Below, piece after piece: positions 56,403-64,000 of a stretch of DNA of 64,000 nt. The number at the start of each line of letters is the position of its first letter. The first letter of the stretch is position 1. The stretch is from positions 53,677,550 to 53,741,549 of the forward strand of contig NC_030817.1 of assembly GCF_001704415.2 (NCBI RefSeq). Direction: 5' to 3'. This DNA is from Capra hircus. Taxonomy: Eukaryota > Chordata > Mammalia > Artiodactyla > Bovidae. The translations under genes and the position numbers were made by a program. The notes beneath the pieces were generated by a model, which saw nothing but the letters and a program-made list of their open reading frames with translations, did not search any database and was not told where the DNA came from.

Positions 56403-56415
56403 AGGGGATGATCTT

Positions 56416-57233
56416 CAGTCAGTTCAGTTCAGTTCAGTCGCTCAGTTGTGTCCGACTCTTTGCAACCCCATGAATCCCAGCACGCCAGGCCTCCCTGTCC
56501 ATCACCAACTCCTGGATACAAGTTCACGGTTCATGTGTTGCTGAAGCCTGGCTTGGAGAATTTTGAGCATTACTCTCCTAGCGTGTGCTGCTGCTGCTAA
56601 GTTGCTTCAGTTGTGTCTGACTCTGTGTGACCCCATAGACGGCAGCTCACGAGGCTCCCCCGTCCCTGGGATTCTCCAGGCAAGAACACTGGAGTGGGTT
56701 GCCATTTCTTTCTCCAATGCATGAAAGTGAAAAGTGAAAGTGAAGTCATTGAGTTGTGTCCGACTCTTAGTGACCCCATGGACTGCGGCCCACCAGGCTC
56801 CTCAGTCCATGGGATTTTCCAGGCAAGAGTGCTGGAGTGGGGTGCCATTACCGTCTCTGTACTAGCGTGTGAGATGAGTCCAATTGTGCAGTAGTTTGAG
56901 CATTCTTTGGCATTGCCTTTCTTTGGGATTGGAATGAAACTGACCTTTTCCAGTCCTGTAGCCACTGCTGAATTTTCCCAATTTGCTGGCATATTGAGTG
57001 CAGCACTTTCACAGCATCATCTTTCAGGATTTGAAACAGCTCCACTGGAATTCCATCACCTCCACTAGCTTTGTTCATAGTGGTGCTTTCTAAGGCCCAC
57101 TTGACTTCACATTCCAGGATGTCTGGCTCTAGGTGAGTAATCACACCATCGGGATTAATGGGCTGTGAAGATCTTTTTTGTGCAGTTCTTTTGTGTATCT
57201 TGCCACCTCTTCTTAACATCTTCTGCTTCTGTC
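56416..57233 (-). mobile_element. BovB LINE, internally deleted, with perfect 13-bp TSD
   Basis: The plus strand opens with the complement of the BovB 3' end ('agttcagttcagttcagtcg'). At about 56512 it jumps to sequence from far upstream in ORF2 ('agttcacggttcatgtgttg'). After a nested SINE (56588-56861) it continues through the reverse-transcriptase region to 'tcttctgcttctgtc'. The direct repeat 'aggggatgatctt' at 56403-56415 and 57234-57246 is perfect. The copy lacks the YADD region and the endonuclease. The minus frame 56848-57219 is an ORF2 remnant. Confidence 0.96.
56588..56861 (-). mobile_element. BOV-A2 dimeric SINE nested in BovB, perfect 10-bp TSD
   Basis: (CTG)n tail complement, then monomer two ('aagttgcttcagttgtgtct', 'gtgaccccatagacggcagc'), the linker 'gaaagtgaaaagtgaaagtg' and monomer one ('gtgaccccatggactgcggc', 'gtgctggagtggggtgccat'). 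'ctagcgtgtg' is duplicated exactly at 56578-56587 and 56862-56871. The SINE is itself a BovB derivative. Confidence 0.97.
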
Positions 57234-57246
57234 AGGGGATGATCTT

Positions 57247-57442
57247 AGACCAGCAGAATTAACATCCCTTGAATGTACCAGTCACCAGGTAAGAGAAGTA
57301 AATTCTTTCTTCCTGGTCTTTGCAGGAGTCAGATATTGATGGTCCAAACCCAAACATAACTGGCTTGATTCTCTGAAATCTGAGGTCCATTGAGAACCAT
57401 CTTGAAAACTTACTATGAGCAGTTTATATAGAACTCAACCCT
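57247..57442. other. Single-copy DNA between two transposons
   Basis: About 200 bases with nothing recognised. Confidence 0.4.
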
Positions 57443-57735
57443 CGGGCTTCCCTGGTGGCTCAGTGATAAAGAATTTACCTGCCAATGCAGGACACACAGG
57501 TTTGATCCCTGGTCTGGGAAGATGCCACATGCTGTGGAGCAGCTCAGCCCATGCCGCATTATGACCGAAGCCTGTGCCCTGACATCTGTGCTCTACAACA
57601 ACAGAAGTCACCGCAATGAGAAGCCCGCACACTACAACTCAAGATCAGCCCCCACGTGTCGCAACTAGAGAAAAAAGCCTGCACGCAGCAACGAAGACCC
57701 AGAAGAGCCAAAAATAAATAAGTAAATAAATAACA
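57443..57735 (+). mobile_element. CHRL/CHR-2-type SINE, long form
   Basis: 'gggcttccctggtggctcag', 'aatgcaggacacacaggttt', 'gatccctggtctgggaagat', 'caacagaagtcaccgcaatg', 'gcaactagagaaaaaagcct', 'cgcagcaacgaagacccaga', then an (AAAT)n tail. The head matches Bov-tA more than typical CHR-2, showing the shared tRNA origin. Confidence 0.94.
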
Positions 57736-58339
57736 TTATTAAAAACAAAAACCTCAAACAGTCCAGCCTCTATCCTCTGGGCCTTCTCTGAAGAGGCTAG
57801 TAGGTCTTTCTCCTTCTTCTCCTCTAATAATAAACCACCCAGTGTCCCCCTCAAATCTCTCCCTACTGTTTCCTAGCCCCTGCATTTTTCAAGCTTCTTT
57901 CATTTTTCCTGTGTATGCTGACTCCCTAGTTCCCCTCTACTAAATTATGCGCTATTATTTCCACAGCCTGAAGAACTCACAGCTGAAGCATTATTTCTAA
58001 CCTTATTTTGTATTCCTAGCATGTGCTATAACCTGTTTTGAGTTTTATTTGCAGCCAAGATGCTGACACAGCTCCAATTTTGTTTTCCTACTTTGATTGG
58101 GTAGGAGTGTTCATTACTCTGGTACCAGGGTACAGAAGAAAAGTCATTTTAAAAGGCACCGTTTATACCTCCGTTAAGGGACATTTTGTTTCTGAATGCT
58201 GCCCATTAATATTCTTAAAACTACAAATGTTCAAGAAATAGATGACGTGTTCTTGGAGGAAAAAAAAAAGATTTTAATGAAAACTGAAAATTGTAGGGGT
58301 CCGATATTAATTTCCTATCATGCCTTTTTGTGTCAAGCT
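57736..58339. other. Single-copy DNA
   Basis: Pyrimidine-rich at 57770-57930. An A-run lies near 58260. Nothing else is recognised. Confidence 0.4.
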
Positions 58340-58344
58340 TAAAC

Positions 58345-58527
58345 AATTTGTCTGCAATGCAGGAGACCTGGGTTCGAGTCCTGGTTGGGAAGATACCCTG
58401 GAGAAGGGAATGGCAACCCACTCCAGTATCCTTGCCTGGAGAATCCCATGGACAGAGAAGTCTAGCAGGTTATAGTCCATGGGGTCGCAAAGAGTCAGAC
58501 ACAACTGAGCGACTTTCACTTTCACTA
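58345..58527 (+). mobile_element. Bov-tA SINE, 5'-truncated
   Basis: Starts within the tRNA head ('ttgtctgcaatgcaggagac'), keeps an excellent B box 'ggttcgagtcc' at 58371-58381, and continues to 'cgactttcactttcac'. The A-box half is missing, so it cannot drive its own pol III transcription. Confidence 0.95.
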
Positions 58528-59269
58528 TTACATCAGATCTCCTTTTTACTTAACTTTCCAGCACAAACAGGCGGGTGGAGAAAGCTTAGAAGTTGGGGGT
58601 TTGTCAGAAATGATGTTTTCAAAGCCCAGTCCCAGCTCGACATTAATCAGCCTTCCTAGGGTCAAATTCTTCATTTGTGATACTGTTGAATTTGTGGTAA
58701 ACGTTAAGGCACATCTTATAACCAGGTAACTATCTTATAACCAGTTAATTCATGCATTTCACCTATGGGGAGTACTTTAGATGGGGCATGATATTTCCAC
58801 TGAGCTTTCCCATAAAGAAACATATATGATGAGTAAGGTTTCATAATACCTCAGGTCTTTATATTTGATTTTTAGACTTCATTTTGGAAGAGATTTATAC
58901 TCATGAGCTTCTTCTATTTCAAAACTGGGTGACCTGGTAAGATACGGGATACCATTTATCCCTGAATTTCAGACACATAATGAAGAATTTCTCTGTAAGT
59001 ATGTCCCATGCAATATTTGAGATGTAACAATTATTCTCTGTTCACCTAAAATCGAAATCTAACTAGATGCTCTGTTCTGCTTTGTGTGTTTTTCTAAATC
59101 TGACACCCCTATCTGCAGTGTGTAAGAAGAGACAGGCCTCATCTCTTAAACAAGGACTTCTAAGCCTTTCCTTCCTACGCTGACTCTGACTCTTTTCTCT
59201 CTGTCTTCTTTTCTTCTCTATCCAAGCTCTCCTCCCTCCTCCTGTGCTCCATTTACTAGCCTCTGAGTT
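58528..59269. other. Single-copy DNA
   Basis: Nothing recognised. The pyrimidine-rich run at 59160-59250 may be a further 5' part of the following L2. Confidence 0.4.
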
Positions 59270-59570
59270 TGGGTTATTTTTCCACCTGGAAAGCCTCCTT
59301 TCCTTCTCTCTCCCTGGATTATTCAAAGGTACCTCTTCCGAGAAGCCTTCCCGGAACACCCAGCCAAAAGTAACCTCTGGCTGCATTTAGATTCAACTTT
59401 CTCTCTGGACCATCCACTGGTACCTCTTACACATGAGGAGCCTGAGTAATCATTTCCCCTGTATGTTGCACTCTTTCTACGAAGGCACAAGCTCCTAGGT
59501 GAAAGCAGCCTTACCCGACACCGTTTTGTATACTTTATAGGGTCTAGCCCTAGGCTTTGTGGTCAGTGAT
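59270..59570 (+). repeat. L2 LINE 3' end
   Basis: Forward L2: 'gggttatttttccacctgga', 'tattcaaaggtacctcttcc', 'gagaagccttcccggaacac', 'gtatgttgcactctttctac', 'gaaggcacaagctcctaggt'. The order and spacing fit the family. Confidence 0.82.
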
Positions 59571-60639
59571 CCCCAGATACCTAGTGGTTTCAAAAGTGAC
59601 TGTTGATTGTCACAGAGCCCATCCCTTCTGCAGCTTCCAGTTTGCTTGGTTTCTCGCACGGAGGGAAGGCATGGCACCTTCTCCACAGTGCGAGCCACTG
59701 GCCACAGTGGAAGCCCTCACACGTGCATTCAGCTACAGGCATGATGGAAAGTTTCACGGCCAGACCCATTTCATGGATCTCCTCATGGACACATAAGTAA
59801 GGAATGCAAAACTCCGTCTTCCAACGTCAGATGCCTCATCTGGGAGAAGGTCTTGGTACCCACCTGCCTCCCAGGTCCTAAGGATACATGTGATCTTGGA
59901 AAAAGACAGGTAACCTGATGTCTGGAGTGCATTTAGTGATGAGGATAAGAACACAAGATAAACTTCTCTAAAGTATATACTGTTTAACCTGGATGTTTAG
60001 GTTTCTCAAGAGGATTTCCAACTTTATGCCAGCATTATATCTTCACATCATGACTGACAAGATGTGCCCTAAAAGTGACATAAGTGGAGAGAAAACCAGC
60101 TAGGCAGCATATGCCAGGCTAAGCTGGGGTCCTATGTGACAGTCCCTGGGAATTTACACTCACAAACTATATCGCACAATGGTCTGGATTTAGAAATACT
60201 CAGAGAAGGAAATTCTAGGAAGAACACAACAATAATACAGGCTTTAACTTTCTTGGAAAGCTATTTTGTTTTCATTTTTCGATTCTGCTTTTCTTTGTAT
60301 GCCTATTGGTCACCACACCTCGTGGGAGCCATTAATTGTCTCAAGAACCAGGGCTCTTGGAACAGGGTGGCCAGGCAACAGGTGATCCACACACCTTGTT
60401 AGGAACTTGCTTTCCCTTTTTGCTCTGGTTTCCTTGCTGCAAAGACAGAGGGGCTTTCATTTACCTGGGAGCCATACAGTAGGGTGAATGACCCACGGGG
60501 TAGCTAAGCCAAGACAGCCCAGTGCTCTCATAAAACCTCCTGTAGCCACTGGATGGGCCGGCTGTCTGTCCGCTGTGTACCTGCTCCTCATGCCCACATT
60601 CCAGGCTCAGTGAGTGGAAATCTAGTCTCACATCCACAC

Positions 60640-60780
60640 CACAGCAGCACATTAAAATGTCTTCGATTAAGCCCTGGATTAGCATGTGCCCCGACTTTAT
60701 CTTAATTGCCGATTAAGATTAATCCCTCTAGAGAGTTTTCCAAGGCTGCTCTATTACCGTGGGGTGAATCACTGAATATT
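60640..60780. promoter_or_regulatory. Candidate enhancer-like patch rich in GATTA/TAATCC motifs
   Basis: In 60 bases there are 'ggatta' (60676-60681), 'gattaatcc' (60717-60725) and 'cgattaag' twice (60664-60671, 60710-60717). GGATTA/TAATCC is the core bound by OTX/PITX/CRX-type homeodomains. Single-copy, with retained CpGs ('ttcgatt', 'cccgact', 'gccgatt', 'accgtgg'). Activity is inferred only. Confidence 0.3.
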
Positions 60781-61524
60781 TGGGGTTGTGAGTGCCATTT
60801 AGTTTCCTTGGACCAAAATAGGAGATCCAGACTCCCCCAGCCTCAGAGGAAGGGGCTCTTCGTTGTTCTCTGAAAACCACCCCGACAGCTCATTTGCACC
60901 TAAAGTTTCAGGGGAATGAAGAAGCCTTGATCCATCATGACAGGTCTATGTGAGCTGCAGCACAGAAAGCCACAGGCTTTCCAGTGGTCTCTTGGCTCTA
61001 AATGTCTATGGTGAATTTTGGCCTGAAGAATGATATTCTGATCCACACAGTTTTGACTTTATTATTCACAGTGACTTGCTTAAACATTTTTTTTTTCCCC
61101 TCTTTTTCTAAACGGATACACATACTTTATCCTATGAACTGTCTGAGGATAATGTGTAGACAGCATAGTTCTTGAGCCTAAATACTTCAGTGTCTTTCTT
61201 AGGAATAGAAATGTTCTCTTACATAACCACAGGTGTCAACTTCATAAATTACATTACTACAATGAACTGTATCTACTCTATCAACTCACTTTGAGATCTG
61301 CTGCAGTAAATAATAACAGGGTATCTGTTAAGATCTGCTTGCAAAAGAGAGGTGGAAATCAAGAGAAAGAAATAATATTTTCAAGGAAGAGTAAGAAAAC
61401 TCTTTACCCTGAAGAAAGAGAAATGAGAAACAATCTGCAGTTTACAAAGCAGCAGCAGAGTCAAGACAAGCTCGGGAACTCAGGCAGTCAGCTTTTCTGT
61501 CCTGCTAGAGTCTCTCAGACCGTG

Positions 61525-61600
61525 TTCTGCAGGGCCCCAGGGTCACGGGCGCCCCTCAGGGGTGGGCGGTGGAGGGCAGGGGCGGGCGGAGTGGCTGGAG
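61525..61600 (+). promoter_or_regulatory. GC-box and G-quadruplex-forming patch
   Basis: Five G-runs (61559-61562, 61564-61566, 61574-61576, 61579-61582, 61584-61586) are separated by loops of 1, 7, 2 and 1 bases, which meets the usual quadruplex rule. GC boxes 'gggcgg' occur at 61564-61569 and 61584-61589. CpGs cluster just upstream ('cacgggcgcc'). There is no TATA or initiator context that would define a promoter. Confidence 0.45.
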
Positions 61601-61944
61601 TTCTCTCCCACCCATTGCCTCTGTCTTTTGAGGGGAAAAAAAAAATGCCATTGCTAACAAGCATTTCAAGACTGGTCATGAAGGAGCACACGTAGTTAAA
61701 TAAAAGGCCAACAAGGCCAACCTCTGGCCATTGAATTGATAACAGCTTAAGGAGTTCAGGAAGAACAGGTCAGTCTCGACTCTGCGAACATTAAGAGACA
61801 TCCGCCCCAACGGACTTGACATAGCCCTGTCTAGATACGGAGACTTCCCCAGTGCAGCAGCCAAGAAATCTTTTTTTTTCTTTCCTTCCTTTTTATTGGT
61901 GTGCTCAGGCATTTGTGTGGTGTGTAATAAAAACTTGATGATAG

Positions 61945-62168
61945 GGACTTTTCTGGTGGTCCAGTGGTTAACAATCTGCCTTCCAATGCAGGAGGCACAG
62001 GTTCAATTCCTGGTCAGGGAACTAAGATCCCACATGCCATGGGGCAACGAAGTCCACTTACTGCAACCACTGAGCCCACAGTTAGAAGCCCGCATCATGA
62101 TGAAGAGTCAGGGCACTGCAACTAAGACTCAGCACAGCCAAAAACAATAAATTAATTAATTTTTAAAA
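61945..62168 (+). mobile_element. CHR-2-type SINE with 8-bp flank repeat
   Basis: 'ggacttttctggtggtccag', 'tccaatgcaggaggcacagg', 'ttcaattcctggtcagggaa', 'ctaagatcccacatgccatg', 'caactaagactcagcacagc', then an A/T-rich tail. 'gatgatag' flanks it at 61937-61944 and 62169-62176. Confidence 0.94.
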
Positions 62169-62176
62169 GATGATAG

Positions 62177-63840
62177 CTGCACCTATTTCACATCCTTTCT
62201 CTTAGGTTTAAGATGGTAATTGTTTATGAAATGTTGTGTGGCTATCTGGGGAGGCATATATCAGGCGCATTCAGCAGCCACGGGGAGGCCACTAAGGTGG
62301 GGCACGTATCTCTGGCCTAACTCCAATCTGAGGAGCTGGCTGATACCTGTGGCCATGGCTTTTGAGATTCCTAACAGGGCAATCCCCTGCTTTCTACACC
62401 AGGGAACCTAATCCTGTTACTGCTCGGATGAATCAGCTTTTTCTCAGAGTACATGGGTCAGATGAGTCTGTGTAGTGCTTATCAATGTCAAGGTCAGCCT
62501 TACTTTTCTTGCTCAGATGCACTGCCCCCTTTCATGATGTCTTCATCTGAGAATGACTTCATTTAGGAGCCATTACTGAAAACTGCTTAATTCTGAAAAG
62601 CTAACATTAGAGATCTCAGGAGGATCCTAGGAGGCCAACTTCCTTCTTGGATCCTCCACCAAACACACCTTTCTAAAGACTCCTCCTCACACGGTTGTTG
62701 GCATTCCTGCTGCTTCTTAGGAGAGTCTATTCCTGGAAAAGAGAAGGTCACTCCTTCATTTCCTTCTTTCGCTTACCGACCTGAGGAATCACTAGCCTTA
62801 GCAGCACTTGTAAGTTCCAATGGATGTACCCCTGTGAACGTCCCTCAAATATCTCACAGCTTTCATCTTTCTTTACACTGAAGTCTTGAGAAAGGCCACA
62901 ACTGTCAACAGTATTTCTGAATGGACAGAAGTCACTTACGGTCTCTAAGTGTTCTAGTCTGCCCCCTCCCACAATAATCCTGTTTTCATCCTGAAGCAGA
63001 GCATAAAAATTGAGGACGAAGTGCTCTCTCTCTTAAACCAACATGATAGTCATGTTCCTTAGATTCTGTTACAAAACAACTATTGGCTTTAACTGGAAAC
63101 TTGAAAATTTAGGGTAATTGTAGTATCAATTCATGATTACTCAACACATTTCCTCAACTTTCTTTATGACTGATATTTTGAGTCTATTACTGTAACCTTC
63201 TCTGAATAAAGTGTGCTGTCCTGAAACAGTGGGGTCTGAGACACCCCACACCTCTAAGATTTCTCATCTATGAATCACATGGTTGCTAAAATATCTTTCC
63301 CCTCTTCTTTCAATCCTTCTCTCTTAAACTCCCTTCACTTCTACTTCCTGGATCTGCCTTCGGCATCTGCAGTAACATGACTCTAAACGAATGGGATTTC
63401 CACGTTATTCTGGTCTGAGCTGCAAATGATTAGATTCCCTACTGAGCCCTGATGGCAGTATTACTAGGCTTTAACTTGATGAGACTGACTTTGTTAATAG
63501 AATTCTCTCTTCTGCTGTTTGACTATGTTAATGTTGCTAAAAGAAGAAGAAAAAAAAAACACGAAAAAACCTGATTTTCCTATATATAAGCTATCTTCAA
63601 ATTTACATGAGGGGTTCTCCTAACAGATCTGCAATCTTTCTTCCTATGGAGACACTAAAATTACGTGTTTGTTTTTCTCCCTATCTAAAAACCAATATCT
63701 TGTGAGGCACTCCATGAAGAGTACTTAGATTTAGTTCTGATTAAAAATTCCTCTTGGATATTTCTGTCCTAAGCTCGAAGACCTCTTTTCCTACTTTCCC
63801 TTTCTGCTCTTCATCCTTCCCTTATTACCCTTACTCAAGG
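62177..63840. other. Single-copy DNA
   Basis: Nothing recognised over 1.6 kb apart from an A-rich run at 63541-63567. Open frames are short and unsupported. Confidence 0.4.
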
Positions 63841-63911
63841 CATTTGTGTACACAAGTACACACGTGTGCCTGCATGTGCACCCCCCCCCACCCACACACA
63901 CACACACACTT
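63841..63911. repeat. Compound microsatellite: TG/CA-rich, C-run and (CA)n
   Basis: 'gtacacaagtacacacgtgt' leads into a run of nine C, then 'caccca' and nine or so CA units. The C-run and CA-run are uninterrupted, so length polymorphism is likely. Confidence 0.92.
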
Positions 63912-64000
63912 CATTTGTGCCTACCTTGGAACAGATCTGAGCCAACATATTCCCTGGGGGTCCAGTGGTTTCTTTTCCTATTAATGAACAGTATGTTGTT
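63912..64000. other. Window end; possible CHR-2 start
   Basis: At 63949 'attccctgggggtccagtgg' resembles the head of a CHR-2 SINE, but the match stops after about 20 bases and the window ends 30 bases later, so it is not called. Confidence 0.25.

Larger units (their letters stand above)
59571..61936. other. 2.4-kb largely single-copy stretch
   Basis: No interspersed repeat recognised. It includes the homeodomain-motif patch (60640-60780) and the GC-box/G-quadruplex patch (61525-61600), listed separately. The 134-codon plus frame (61291-61695) crosses the latter, has no domain and ends in a Lys run from an A-tract. Confidence 0.45.

Noticed and set aside
61291..61695. 134-codon frame near the GC boxes as a gene
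   Set aside because: It runs through an A-tract (Lys run) and a GC-rich low-complexity part and shows no family resemblance.
63949..63968. Start of a CHR-2 SINE at the window end
   Set aside because: Only about 20 bases match before divergence and the window stops; insufficient to call.
1..64000. tRNA genes, CRISPR arrays, operons, prophage or insertion sequences
   Set aside because: The tRNA-like heads are all inside SINEs (degenerate A/B boxes, no cloverleaf), and nothing prokaryotic is present.

Overview
This window is nuclear DNA from a pecoran ruminant (cattle, sheep, goat or a close relative). The evidence is the interspersed repeats: tRNA-derived Bov-tA SINEs, dimeric BOV-A2 SINEs ending in (AGC)n, CHR-2/CHRL-type SINEs, and BovB (RTE-clade) LINE copies whose 3' ends read 'gactgaactgaactgaa'. 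I cannot tell the species apart from sequence alone. I found no protein-coding gene, tRNA, rRNA, CRISPR array or prokaryotic feature. All open frames are short. The longest (181 codons, from 33914) is BovB reverse-transcriptase remnant, and the next (169 codons, minus strand, 23172-23681) has no recognisable domain. The window reads as intergenic or deep intronic DNA.

Layout. 1-8300: mostly single-copy DNA with a MIR, a GT-rich tract, a Bov-tA with target-site duplication (TSD), a CHR-2, a MIR and an L2; 3470-3970 keeps many CpGs. 8300-15000: an intact BOV-A2 with a perfect 10-bp TSD, then MIR, L2, Bov-tA and CHR-2 copies. 15000-21600: a CA-rich tract, a purine tract, a MER5A split by a SINE and a second MER5A with a near-perfect 8-bp TSD. 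21570-22340: an MLT1 LTR split by an L1. 22600-27740: several CHR-2 copies and a BovB tail with TSD. 27740-30640: repeat-poor, with a CpG-rich patch at 28230-28720. 30650-35730: the LINE block, made of an L1 3' end interrupted by a BovB, a second L1 3' end, an antisense L1, and a 1.9-kb BovB copy with decayed reverse transcriptase. 36100-42000: MER5A-like, Bov-tA, and a dense run of old MIR and L2 elements. 42000-48200: very repeat-poor, with an L2, a CR1/L3 reverse-transcriptase relic and a MIR. 48180-50180: BovB tail, a composite BOV-A2, and CHRL/CHR-2 copies. 51000-59600: MIR, a MIR split by Bov-tA, L2, an internally deleted BovB carrying a nested BOV-A2, CHRL and Bov-tA. 59600-64000: mainly unique, with a homeodomain-motif-rich patch near 60700, a G-quadruplex/GC-box patch at 61559 and one CHR-2.

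There is no operon or pathway here. What can be read is a record of insertions: old MIR, L2, MER5A and MLT1 copies are hosts, and ruminant L1, BovB, Bov-tA and BOV-A2 are the younger guests, several with TSDs that fix the boundaries. Repeat names and consensus comparisons come from memory of the families, not from a search. Boundaries without a stated TSD are good to roughly 10-30 bases. I saw no undescribed biological system; the best leads are CpG-retaining unique patches that may be regulatory, a CR1/L3 relic with an intact reading frame, and an internally deleted BovB.
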